Shown piece by piece: positions 38,270 to 53,670 of a stretch of 64,000 nt of DNA. Position 1 is the first letter of the stretch; each line of letters begins with the position of its first letter. The notes beneath the pieces are model-generated. The model saw only the letters and a list, made by a program, of their open reading frames with translations. It ran no database searches and was not told where the DNA came from. Made by a program: the position numbers and the translations under genes. This DNA comes from Mugil cephalus (Eukaryota; Chordata; Actinopteri; Mugiliformes; Mugilidae): NCBI RefSeq assembly GCF_022458985.1, contig NC_061770.1, positions 37,181,599 through 37,245,598 of the forward strand, read 5' to 3'.

Positions 38270-38700
38270 GTTTTCTTCTAAATGAAAAGTTGAAAATCAC
38301 AGAATGCACGGTTTTATGCTGGAATGGCAGAAAGATTAAAAAATGTAGTTATAATGGAAGTCAATGGGGCGTTTTTGGCAACGAAGGTGTCCAGAGGGAG
38401 TATCTGACATAAAAAAAAATACTGATGCAATCAAATCAGTTTTATTGCTAATCTTTGACATATCCAAGACTCTAATTACCATCAAGGTTCCATCCACCTA
38501 CTTTTTATTTTATGGAAAGTAATTCAATTTTTTTTTTTTTTGTGTAAAAAACAAAACAAAACAAAACAAAAAACGTTTTCAGACTGGTATTTAAAGGGTT
38601 AAAATCTTGAAAATTATTGAAATTTTGGTAGTTTCGAGCAGGTCTGAAGTTGTTTAAGTGATTCATGAAAAAAAGTAGAAAAAAGATTGAAGTATGAAGA
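38270..38700. repeat. dispersed repeat of unknown family (array copy 2)
   Basis: Same segments as at 36.0-36.4 kb, carried along by the tandem duplication; followed at 38,760-38,820 by the hAT-like tail where the next unit starts. Confidence 0.5.
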
Positions 38701-39305
38701 TATTATGGCAGTTTCTTTATGCGTGTACATTTTTGCCACAAAGCTATCCAGAGGGTAGGAAATTTGCAGTGCCTCCATGGACCCCCTAGGGGCCATGGAC
38801 CGCCTGTTGAAGACCTATGCTCTGGACGACTGCAATTAAGATGACGCAAGAGAAGCTATAACTGAAGTATGTTTATCTCGCTACTCTTCTTCATGCTAAA
38901 TCTGAAGATTTAAAGCGAACTTTTACCCATAAATTCATGTTTTTGAGTCCAAGGGTGAAATAGAGAACCACATACTGTTCCAACTTGGCATGACACTGGA
39001 TCTGAGGCCCTGGCTGAACACAGCGACGCACTGCCCGGAGCCCATCTGATGAGGCGTTTTAGTCATTTAATCCCAGTAAAAGCCAATCTGCTTGTAACTT
39101 TGGTGGAAGTTCATCCCAGAGTTTGAATTTTAATGCCTTTATGCACATGTTTGTGTGTGAGGGAGCGCTATCTCCACGTTCATCACATTTTCCGGATGAA
39201 TCCATGCACAGCTGAGAGATTCCCCCCCCCCAAAATTTCCCCTCTTAGACATGCCAAGACTGATCTTGAAGATAAACCCCTGCAGACCCACGGGGATGTG
39301 ACTGC

Positions 39306-39313
39306 TATATAAA
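39306..39313 (+). promoter_or_regulatory. TATA box of peptide gene 3
   Basis: TATATAAA at the conserved position. Just upstream this copy has an extra segment with a C-run near 39,220-39,250 that the other two lack. Confidence 0.6.
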
Positions 39314-39388
39314 TGCCAGAGTTTCTCTTCTCCGGTAGAATAATTTGAACTCCCTGGAGTGAACAGAGGAAAGAAAAAAACTGCAGCC

Positions 39389-40001
39389 ATGTCCAGGATC
39401 GTAGGCGCGACTCTCCTGCTCATCCTTCTGATCGACATCTTCTGCACAGGTACAAACGAAGCGAACTTTTTTTGTGCATGGCTCCTATTCTGTCTTAGTA
39501 GCAAATATATTGTAGTGGAGGGTGATGTGTCCACATGAATAATTTGTTTCTTGTTGTCTTCTTTGATTGTGTACAGCTTCATCTGATGATTTTTTTGTGA
39601 GTAAACTGGATATCGTCAAATGCAGATGCAAATGTGAGTGACAGTTTTTTTTGTACTGCACAATGAAAAAAAAGTTCTTGAACTAGAGTTTTACTGAGAA
39701 AATATCAATCAATGCCACTGTTTTCATTACAGACTTGGCAAATGGCAAAAGAAAGTGCCCCTTTCCACTGATGCCCACGGACGACAAACTCAAAACCGAT
39801 CTGAGGAAATGCCTCTGCAAAACAAAACAAGACAGTAAGTGAAAGGAAATTGTGCGCTGGTGTGACCTTGTTTTGTGTTTATAGTCAATGAAGATATTTA
39901 ATGTTGTTATCGTTCATTTATTTATTTATTTATTTTTTGTAGGGTCTCCAAAGCTTCAAGCATTGTGCAGCAGCCTATGGCTTCCAACCCCCTTGATGTG
40001 A
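39389..40001 (+). CDS. secreted six-cysteine cationic peptide, copy 3
   Basis: Exons 39389-39449, 39577-39633, 39733-39834 and 39943-40001 give 92 residues. The signal peptide is identical to copy 1. The mature part differs from copy 1 at R30K, L33I, I61T and I64R, all outside the cysteines. The last exon diverges after PKLQALC (ending SSLWLPTPLM) and runs into a different 3' UTR with AATAAA just after the stop and again near 40,172. The loss of homology after exon 4 marks the end of the array. The upstream promoter block is intact, so all three copies look expressible. Confidence 0.72.
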
Positions 40002-40244
40002 AATAAAATTAAATGTCATGGAGAGACCAGGAGTGAAGGGCTTTGTGAATACTGTACAGTTACTGGTGCAAACTCATCAAAGAGCACACAGAATCAATTG
40101 GTTGCCAGTGTTTAAATAAGACGTGATATTATTATATTATTGTAATATACTGTAAAAGCTTTTTTTGACATTGGAAATAAAGTCATATTTTTTATTAAAA
40201 ACGTTTTTGTCAGTGTTGTTTGTGATGTGTGCAGATTCCTTTAG

Positions 40245-40595
40245 TGCAGGGGTCCTCAACATTTTCAGGCCACGAACCATCAAACTGATGGAGAAATGAA
40301 GTAGGGAACCCCTACCTACTATATGTGTTCTATATTAAACTCGGCCTGGATAAAATATACATAAAAATCATGATTTTGCATTCAATATTAAGCTATTCAA
40401 GTAATGCAAAGGTTAAAATATTAATTTTGTTTTTATTTCAAACATGTGCAACAGCGGGTTGGAGCTGAATAGGCTCTCTTTAAATTTAAAATAAGAAATA
40501 TATATATAAAAAAAGGCTTATCCACCAAAGACTTTGTGTCACTTAGACTTAGTTTTGCGGACCCCCTGTTGAAGACCTATGCCTTAGAGATTAAA
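40245..40595. mobile_element. hAT-like element fragment
   Basis: Starts caggggtcctcaacattttc with the aaactgatggagaaatgaag core and ends gcggaccccctgttgaagac, like the element at 33.91 kb. It lies just after gene 3 and closes the array. Confidence 0.55.
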
Positions 40596-40599
40596 TAGG

Positions 40600-42245
40600 A
40601 AAAATAAAAGGAAAAATAAAAAAAATAAATAAATAAAAGTACAGTTTTGTATATTAAATTAAAAGAGGATATCCGTAGCATTCAGAGGAGAGTAACACAA
40701 ATACAGCACAGTACAGCACTTTCCAACACGTTCTGCTCTTCTTGATCTGTCTTCATGAAAACACAATGAGAGGATTATAAAAGCCAAAGACTGGGAACAA
40801 AGAAGAGTGCCGATCTTTGCTGATACGACCTATCATCCAGCAAATCTAAGCTTCCAGCTCCAGCAACATATTTATAGCACAGGACAGACAGTGGTATCCG
40901 TTCCCTCATCTAGAGTCAGATGAGAGGTTTCACAGCGTTTGCTCTGTAGACCACTGTGAAACAGTCTTAAAACCCAAAACTCAACACTATTCTTCACCAC
41001 ATTCCTACTATCAGTCAGCGTTACTTTCGTTTCAGTTTCTTCCACCTTCCACGAACATGGTCGCCTCTGTTAATCTGCGCCATCGTTCGTATCAGCAGCC
41101 CCAGCCCTGATGGAAGAGGAGACAGGGTTTGTTTGATATGGGTAGGATTCGGTGAACTGGGCTTTTCCTGATACCTGTTTTGCTCGCTTGTGCAAGGACA
41201 AAGAGAAATCAGATACCGCAGCGGAGGCATTGTTTATGTTTGGGAACGCTCCAGTGAGAATGATCCATGGAAGCCTTTGCATGTGGTGCAACTGCAGAAA
41301 GAGCTCTAACTCGAGCTCGAACTACGCTGACATTCGCTGGCTGATGAGAGGTCTCCAGGCAGCCTGTTACACAATGACTGATGTCTCCATGGATTCAGAA
41401 CACTGCAAGTCAGCAGAGTGGACGTAAAAAGTTTACACATTCTGGTTAAAACAGCATTATTGTGAAGCAATATATATTTATATATATGTGTGTAAGAATA
41501 GGTATAGGTAGAGTATAGGTATCTTTTAACAATTCTGTACTGTGTAGATTTTTTTGTTATGTCAAGTCATGGGAATGGAATGACCTGTTTGCCCATCTTG
41601 TTGAATATTTACACCAAAACACAGCAGTCAGACAAAAGGAGTAGAAGAGGGCAGCCAGAAAGAGAGTAAAAGTCAAGCACGTTAGATAACAACACGGGTC
41701 CCAGCCCTTGGTTTTCCACCATTTAGGAGAAGTAAACCTTTAGACGGGTAAGTCACCTTTTCCATTGAGATCAGTTATAAATTATCTCTGTGAATCAGTC
41801 TTTATCAGGTTGGCTCCTAGCCATGTGTGCACCAGTAAAAAAAAAAAGAAAAAAAGAAAGAAAGATAGAAAAAGGAGCACTCTGTTGGTATGTTGTACAG
41901 CTGAGGAGCAGAGTTAAAGTGTAACTAAAGTCAGGAGACAGCAGTGTTTAATCTTCTCGAGGGAGGAGCGAGTGAACCGTGATTCCGGTGATGGCCTGAG
42001 AATATGGGTCACAGATGCATTTCCTAACTTCCACTAATGTTTAAAGATGTGAATCTGAGTGGTTCTCAAGGCTGGAGCAAGAAACAAACCTTTGAGTCAT
42101 CTCTGACTCAAAGGACCATGATCTCTGTAAAATAAACATTTTGTAATCTCCTGTACACCGTTTTTTAAAATTATTATTATTAAATTTTACTACAATGACA
42201 ATTTTACATTACAAAATGGTCCTCTATTTAAAGACACTTGTTGGG
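40600..42245. other. intergenic stretch without recognisable genes
   Basis: The open frame at 41,152-41,427 (91 codons) and its shadows on the other strand show no homology that I recognise and no splice support. Low-complexity A/T-rich patches occur at 40.6 and 41.85 kb. Confidence 0.6.
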
Positions 42246-42249
42246 GACA

Positions 42250-42405
42250 CTTCACACTAGACGATTACATGTCATTGAGCTGTTTTGTTGTCATATGACA
42301 CATTCCTAATATTGTGTTGGTCTCTCTTGTGCCTTCAAAACAGTTGTGACTCATCAGAGAATGGATATAGGCCTTCTGAAGGTGTCCTGTGGTGTCTGGA
42401 AACAC
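42250..42405. mobile_element. Tc1-derived internally deleted fragment
   Basis: cctaatattgtgttggtctc and gaaggtgtcctgtggtgtct match the short deletion derivative also seen inverted near 9,790-9,870. The next element starts right at its edge. Confidence 0.55.
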
Positions 42406-42411
42406 AGTGTA

Positions 42412-42791
42412 ATGATATGGGGATCGATACTAAAATATCGATACTTCCGATACCAGGTCTTTGTGCTCTAAAATCGATTTCCAAATAAATATATCGATAC
42501 TTTCGATACTTCAGTTATTTGCGGTAATGTAGGAACACAGTGGAAAGTGATTCAACTACCTCAGTAATATAATTCCTATACAATAAATAAATAAATAATA
42601 ATAAATAAATAAAAAATATTTTTTTTTTCTTGTTTACCAGACACATATTGATATCGGATTGGTATCGCCAACACCAGCCTGAACGTCACTCAGAATCAGA
42701 TTGGAAAGGAAATCGGTGAATTGGATCCTATGAGTTTATGGGAGGGGTCCTGTGGATCATCCCACATATACTTGATCAGTTTTGGATCTAT

Positions 42792-42823
<32 letters not shown>

Positions 42824-43325
42824 CGTTCGTAAACAGTCTGTCGATCTGATAACATGTGATAGGAAGGCTAATATCTCAATACCGATATCGCTAGTTTTAG
42901 ACGTCTACTTGTGTGTATGACAATGGTGACTTTTACAATGAACATCTGTGAATCTAATTACAAAAAATGTATTCTGTACCTCTGCATAAGAATTAAACAA
43001 GCTGCCAAATATCCGACTACTCTTTAATCGGAGCATTTAAAGACAAGTCAATTAAAAATCTGCGCTAATCACCTTTTTTTTTTAATAAAAAAGGTTACAT
43101 TCTACATTCTCATACTCATTCATATGTTTTTTTTAAGAAACATGATGTACGTGTATATGCCTGTGATGGTCAATGTTATGTATTTTACAGGTTTCATAAA
43201 AGTATTGATATTTTTCTTGTGAAAGCAGACTCGGTATCGATATTTTGATGGAAAGATTGATTGTAAAAAACATGCGTCTAGATCGAAAGTATCGATATTT
43301 CTGGATCGATACGCACATCCATAAT
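42412..43325. mobile_element. non-autonomous DNA transposon with ATCGATA-rich inverted ends
   Basis: The left end reads gatatggggatcgatactaa followed by aatatcgatacttccgat. The reverse complement of the right end reads ggatgtgcgtatcgatccag followed by aaatatcgatactttcgat. The ends are therefore diverged inverted repeats of about 40 bp around 0.9 kb. The interior has a long T-run and no coding capacity. Superfamily not assigned; an hAT or piggyBac derivative is possible. Confidence 0.5.
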
Positions 43326-43554
43326 GGCAAAATACTCCACTTTGATAACCAATGTAAAAATAATCTACATTCAAATTAGATGCTATGAAAAGTAAGAGAG
43401 CTCTGTAGACTCAGATCCTTTTCACACCGCACATAGAGATTAAATCATTTGTTTTTACATTTCCATACATATAGTTGTTTTTGTTTGTTTTTTTGACATG
43501 CGAATCTTTTAATGTGTGGAATACTTTAAACCCCCCTTCCTCTTGTGGTCATGG

Positions 43555-48043
<4,489 letters not shown>

Positions 48044-49470
48044 ACGCATCCAGGACTTGTTTTTTTTTTTTTTTTTTTAACTTTTTTTTTTAAATTATTT
48101 ATTCTTTTACCCCCCCTGCAGTGCGTCCTCTAGAGCACAGGGGCTGATTTAATCACACTTCCTCTGCTCTGCAACCGCTCCCTGTTACCTCAGAATTCAG
48201 CTGGGACACAATGCGTCTCGCGGAGAGGAAAGCCCATTTTGTGCCGAGATGAAGAGAAAGAACCTCCAGATAAAATTCATTTCGGTATTAGATACGGGTC
48301 GTTTTTGCATGCTGAGAAACTAATTAGCTTATCGGATTGTGTTGTACCAGGGGTGACATGTAACGCGGTTCCAGCTCGAGCTCATTAAGTTTCAGTTTGG
48401 GAAATCTAGTTTGACAAAAAAACACACAAATGAAGTCAAAGAGGTGGAAACGGCCAGAACCAAAAAGACAAACTGGTTTTACAAACAAAAGCATGAAGAG
48501 CAGCGTGAGGGCCTCTAAATTCACTAGATCCCAAACTGATCAGGTGTCTGTGGGATGATCCACTTCCCCTGGTGTTTTCAGCCTCTGGTTCCTGTAAAGT
48601 CAACTTATCCTGTGAATCCTGAGAGACTAAGCAGTGGTCAAAAGTCATTCAATCAAACCAAACATTTTATAGAAGAGCAAATTTAGCTGATGTTACTTCT
48701 GGACATTTGGTTAAGTAGGAGTGTGAACATAAGACAGTTTTATATTATATTATTAAGTTTTTACATTGTTCATATTTTTAGTGAAGTAAACAATATGAAC
48801 TATTCCACTATTGTGATTGTTAAAAGAGTGAAGATCCATCTGGATAACATTTTTGCGTTCCTAAAATGTTTTATGCCACAAAAATATCATTAACTAATGT
48901 TAATGAAATGTTCGTTATAGTAGTTCTGAACACTTTCAAGTCATCAAGTGCAGATCTTTTAATCTGACTTTTGGAAACTTCATGATTACTCACATTAAAT
49001 ATTTTTCCATTTGCTATTGTTCTGTTTCCTTCCCTGTCTACAAAGCTACTCTGGAATTTTGAGCGACGCTGCGGTCCAAATATTTAATGCTCAACGGTTG
49101 CAATGAATCCATATAAAATGTCAAATATTGCAATGCTAATGTGAAAACAAAAGGCCGACGTGAATGCAAGGAAGTGGCCGAATGAACATTTTCTCAGTGG
49201 GTGTGATGAAGAGCCATGGGAGATAGAAACAAAGCCTCAGCGCCACACGTCCGTGTAGTACAGAACATTCTTTTTCGCCATTCTTTCTTATCACATACCT
49301 TTCTAAGAACTGACTCGCACGTTTTAAATGTGAGGTCATTTTGAGACGCGATGGTGGTCAGATAGTCTGATGCCTGAGTGTCGGAGGTGTTAGTCAGGAG
49401 TGGACAGACGGGACGGACCAGTCAGGGACATCCATCCCCTGCGATGCTGTCACGTCTGCTGCTGTCTGCC
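48044..49470. other. interval between the two PLAC8 genes
   Basis: The 3' UTR of gene A begins with a T-run at 48.06 kb. A small Tc1 scrap (ctagatcccaaactgatcag) lies at about 48,523-48,545. No gene recognised. Confidence 0.6.
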
Positions 49471-49474
49471 GGCT

Positions 49475-49547
49475 CTATAAGACGCCCCGGTGTCTTAGAA
49501 GTCCACCAGTCAGAATTCACCAAACTCTGCTTCTTCTTAACAGAAAG
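49475..49547 (+). promoter_or_regulatory. TATA-like box and 5' non-coding exon of PLAC8 gene B
   Basis: CTATAAG at 49475-49481 is followed about 25 bp on by a likely start region and by a consensus donor (CAGAAAG/GTAAGAG, exon edge at 49,547). The coding exon at 50,237 has acceptor candidates just upstream, so a two-part 5' UTR is plausible. Confidence 0.5.
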
Positions 49548-49914
49548 GTAAGAGAGACAGACTTATAACGTAGATACTGAAAGCATGCAGACCAGCCGTA
49601 GGCCAAAGAATTCAGATTTACTTACATTTATATTTGCTTGTTAAATGAGCAACTGGGTAAATGTCATGTTTTAAGATGGAGAATTTAATTGTTTAACTGT
49701 TGTACTCTTTGAAAAATGGAAGTACCTTTCCACGTACTACCAAATATTTTTTGAGGACTATGAGTATTTTACATAATAACAGCAATAAACCAGGACAGTT
49801 TAGTAAATTCTTCTTAGTGAGCCGTGCATTTGTGACCTGATCAAGACCAATGCAGGCTCTCGAGAGCCTGGATTGATTTTTGTTCAACCCTCATAACAAT
49901 AGGGGAAAAGCTAC

Positions 49915-50130
49915 ATGTCATTACAATCATTTTCTGAAACGGCTTGCCTTCTGGAGGGTCACTTGAGCCTACTCCCCTGAGCAAGAGGCGGGGTACACCC
50001 TGGAAAGGTCACATCTCCAGCCAATGTAGAATCAATTAACAGAAGAGCACAGTCTTTGGAGTGTGGTAGGAGGCTGAAGTACCCAGGGAGAACATGCAGC
50101 GTCCGCACAGAAAGGCCCCAGTCGGCCACT
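49915..50130 (-). repeat. SINE-type repeat, inverted, in the 5' intron of PLAC8 gene B
   Basis: The reverse complement contains the fish repeat block ending ccagggtgtaccccgcctct-like sequence, and its body (ttggagtgtggtaggaggct, agaacatgcagc) matches the family of the 21.1 kb SINE. It lies about 110 bp before the coding start. Confidence 0.6.
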
Positions 50131-50236
50131 GTCAACCGCACACATCTCGTCTTTTCAGTTTTGATCTATCCCTAAGCCTAACCTCCGGTATTTCTCTGCT
50201 TCCCTCCATCGGTAGCAACAGTTTGCAGCCGAAAAC

Positions 50237-51878
50237 ATGTCGGTTAAAACGACTGTCAACCAACCCCGTCCCTTCATCATGACCAGTGCCTCCAACGAGT
50301 GGACCTCCGGCATCTGTGACTGCTTCCAGGACCTGCCGCAGTGTGAGCATGCATCTCATTGTTATTAAAGCAGGTGAACCCGTTCTCACGGAGGACGAGG
50401 GGAGACGAATTACGCGCGCATGTTGAGACAAGGCCTCACAATTTAAATCCCCCTGAGAACACACTGATCATTCAGACCTGGGTCTCACAGATCTGGGTTC
50501 GGGGAATGCCGACAGGCGTCAGATTGAAACTCAAGTGGGCACTGTGAAGTATGTGGGCATGGTGGGAGTCGTCTTCACGTATCAAATCTCAAACCTGAAA
50601 CAATCGGACATGTTTCCGTACTAATGCTGTGCTCACACCTTTAAGAGGATTAAAAGTTCAACAAGGGATGTGGAGATGTGATCTTGTCGACGGATGTTAC
50701 GAAACGTCTCTCTTGTGTCTTCTCTCAGGTTGCCTGGCTTTTTGGTGCTTTCCGTGCTTCGCCTGTAAGACGTCACGCGAGGCCGGGGAGTGTTTGTGCT
50801 TACCTCTGCTGGACTCCTTTGGAATCATCCCTCCAATGACCGTGGCGCTCAGGGCGTCGATACGGCAGAGATACGGCATCGAGGTACAGACGCCGAGCCA
50901 ACGTATCATTACTGAGGGCCTTCTGCATAAATAAAAACGCACCTCAACTGCGTCAGCAACTAGTTTACCAGCATAAAAGTCACTGTTGCCTTCAGTGTTT
51001 ATCTGATCTGTGATCAGTCCCAAACCAGTTTGGCCTTTTGTCACACTCTGTATTTACGTTCCCAGGCGACATCCAGCAATTCATTCCGCAAGGTCATTAA
51101 AGAGGGCTACGGTGCACCGTATTCCTTTGTTCCAGCTGATTTGTTTAGGCGCACTCTGACAGTGATTGATGGCTGCAGCTGAACAATGTGGCTGTGTTAA
51201 AGGACTAGCACTAGGGCTGTAGTAGTTCCACACTTGTAGTTAGTCCAGAAATTAAATTGAAGAGTGAATCAAGGCTGCAGAATAGTCCCAATGTGAATCC
51301 TTGCAATCCTCGCCAGGCAGTAAAGCCCATGAACCACCCAAAGACACTTAAAGTGCCACCTCAGGTCCCGCTGGGGTGCAGAGGGGTGTAACCATAACTA
51401 TGACCAGGACCACTATTTGGAGGAATTAGATTTTCCTTACATTTTGGGTGTTTTGCTCACTCCATCATGGAGGTTGCTGTATTGGCACCAAGCTGCATCT
51501 ATGATTAAAAAAAATTCCTCAATAATTTAGTGTTTTGATTAGATCATAGGTCTTCCACAGGGGATCTGGAAACCCTACAGGGTCTGGAGATGCATTGCAT
51601 GGGGGTTGCAAAATCTTTGGATGATTAGACATTGTTCATCTAGGCCTTACAGCTTTACAGACGTCACTGGTGCCTTTGATTTAATTCATGCATGTTATTT
51701 GTTTATTTGTTTTGTTCAGTTGACTTTCCTCATGCTAACCCCCTCCAACTCCCTGCCTTCACAGGGAACACTCTGCAAAGACTGCGTGTACGGCTTCTTC
51801 TGCGGACCGTGCAGTTGGTGTCAGATATCAAGAGAGATGAAGGCGAGGACGACTCCCATCACCTTCGTGGCAGCCTGA
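50237..51878 (+). CDS. PLAC8/onzin-family cysteine-rich protein, gene B (three coding exons)
   Basis: Exons 50237-50342, 50729-50883 and 51765-51878 give 124 residues, close to the usual family length. Exon phases are identical to gene A and exon 2 is exactly the same length (155 bp), so the two are tandem duplicates. Seen: EWTSGICDCFQDLPQC, CCLAFWCFPCFACK, CLCLPLLDSFG, the MTVALRASIRQRYGIE end of exon 2, then GTLCKDCVYGFFCGPCSWCQ and ISREMKAR. The tail is short (TTPITFVAA), unlike gene A. The cysteine-rich stretches are hydrophobic enough for membrane association, but no clear signal peptide is seen. Function in fish is not defined by the sequence. Confidence 0.85.
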
Positions 51879-53165
51879 CAGGAACAAAAAGGCCTAAACC
51901 CCAACGACTGTATCATCACAATTAATACACGCGTCATCACCATCATTGCAGCTGCCATGCTGTTTGGAACAGAACAGTGCCACTGAGACTGATTCCTGAT
52001 CTGCTTCAGGCACGTCTGCCTCTGAGGAATGTGACTGAGCGTCAGATAAGCACATGAGGGTCTCAAATGTTGCATAATGACAGACGCCGCAGACTCCTGA
52101 CTTCCAGTGAACTATTAGCAGATATTAATGAGAACTCATCAGTGAGGCACAGTAATTATTCCTCTATTTATTTATATCCACCTCTGCATTTTAACTGGAT
52201 ATTCCTTTCTTTTCCTCAAGCCTCTTAAAATTTCCTGTGGATTGCTTGGCCCGAAAGATTTGGTGCTATCTTTCAGACATATATACACATGGGTTTGATT
52301 TCACTTTTTATATGGATGGTAAATAAATTTACTATAAGTTATTCATCATTTTATTGCTGCTTAAGTATTTTGAGTTAGTTCCATACATACATGGTTCCAA
52401 TGGTGTCAAAATAATGTGAGCATTTGCATGTTTATTTTAATTGAATCTGGGACTATTCTATTCACCTTTGAAGTGTACTTCAATTGTGTACTTCAATATA
52501 ATGAAATTAGGAGCTTTGTGGAGTTCTCACCCTCTGACTGTTATGTTATGATCGATATTCTCCCCCCTGTTGACTGGTGAAGGCCACTCCTTACAAAGTG
52601 CTAGAGGAGGCCCAGAATGGTCCGATGACAGGGAGATCAACATGTGAGCATTAAAAACACAAAGACTTAATCATAATGAAGATCTAGTCCGCCGCGTTCT
52701 TCCTCCTCCTTTCCTCTGCTGCGAGTATAAAGGCTCTTCCTGCCGCTCTATTTCCGCACCTCTTAAGCTTTCCCACGCTGTCAAAATCTCTTCATTCTCA
52801 CATAATTACTAATGTGCAATCATATTTTCTGTGCACATCAGTCCCTGGGTCGTCCTGCATCCTCCTCCTCCCTATCTCCACTTTTTTCTGGTTGTCTCCA
52901 GCTGCCTGCCACTTGCATCTGCTACTCCAACACCGGTAATGTCTAGACTCCAGGAGGTGTTGTCGTTTATCTATTGTCTTGTATTGTCTGGGATTCAGCT
53001 CTTTGATGTCCTCCCTTGTTAGGGGTCCAACAATGAGGGCAAGAAGATATGCAGATGTACAGTATAAAGTAAACTGTCAGGCAAAGCTATCAACATGGAC
53101 ATGGTGTTTCACGTGTCAGCCAGAATTAGTTATTTTGGGCACATGTGGACATAATTTTTTGGCAC
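51879..53165. other. 3' flank of PLAC8 gene B and intergenic DNA
   Basis: The 3' UTR is followed by AATAAA-like sequence near 52,320 (ggtaaataaattt). The remaining stretch has no recognisable gene or repeat; the open frames at 52.8-53.2 kb look like chance. Confidence 0.5.
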
Positions 53166-53171
53166 AAACAG

Positions 53172-53583
53172 AGGGTTCGCCATGTTGGAGGCACTCAACA
53201 AGGTAAACAAAGCTCACGGACTGAAGTAGATCGTGGAAAATGGTGAATTAATGTCGTGTTTTTTTGCTGTACCAACCGCGAAGACCACGGAAAACATTTG
53301 GAATTTTATTCAGACCGCCAAAAGTTATGACAAATCAGAGAGAACTATGCCAAAATCGGACTAAAAGAGGCCCTTCTGGTTAGCAAAGCTAAACCAGGAT
53401 CAACCAGGGGAAATGGCTCAACAACATCAGAATTTCAGCCCATTTCTTGTCAGATCATTGAAATGTTGATAGCAGTGGTTGGTACAGCCACTGCTATCAA
53501 CATTTTAATCACCATTTTCTACTATCTACTTCCGTCCATGCACTTTGTTTGCCTCGCCGAGTGCCTCCAACATGGCAACTTCC
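53172..53583. mobile_element. short DNA transposon with about 75-bp inverted ends and a THAP-like fragment
   Basis: cgccatgttggaggcactca (about 53,178) and its diverged reverse complement gagtgcctccaacatggcaa (about 53,559) open a pair of inverted ends. These extend inward to ggaaaatggtgaatta on the left and taatcaccattttctac on the right. Just inside the left end, one frame reads VVFFCCTNREDHGKHLEFYS, which resembles the start of a THAP zinc finger as used by P-element and some PIF-type transposases. The frame breaks soon after. It is a small internally deleted copy with no transposase. Confidence 0.55.
53461..53505. repeat. perfect 18-bp inverted repeat (hairpin)
   Basis: Arms 53461-53478 and 53488-53505 are exact reverse complements (aaatgttgatagcagtgg) around a 9-base loop. 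It sits directly against the right inverted end of the THAP-like element, so it is probably part of that element's structure. Confidence 0.85.
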
Positions 53584-53670
53584 AGATTAATGACGCGCTG
53601 TGAAAATCCTCTATAGAACTTCATGTACATGGTAAATCCCAGTGTAGTCTCACATATGTTTGCTCTAGAG

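Larger units (their letters stand above)
34140..40240 (+). repeat. tandem array of three about 2.3 kb units carrying a cysteine-peptide gene
   Basis: Units begin at the same point, tgcagtgcctccacgga or tgcagtgcctccatgga, at about 34,140, 36,498 and 38,766, giving unit lengths of about 2,358 and 2,268 bp. The third is shorter and runs into different 3' sequence near 39.96 kb. Each unit has the upstream gctaaatctgaagatttaaa block, a TATA box, four exons, a 3' flank, and a piece of dispersed repeat ending in hAT-like sequence. Introns 1 and 2 differ by only one or two bases between copies, so the duplication is recent. Confidence 0.9.

Noticed and set aside
34508-39582. Antisense open frames of 121-147 codons repeated in all three peptide units
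   Set aside because: They run across the promoter, first exon and intron of the sense gene, have no homology that I recognise, and recur only because the units are nearly identical.
41152-41427. 91-codon plus-strand open frame
   Set aside because: No homology recognised and overlapped by similar-sized open frames on the other strand.
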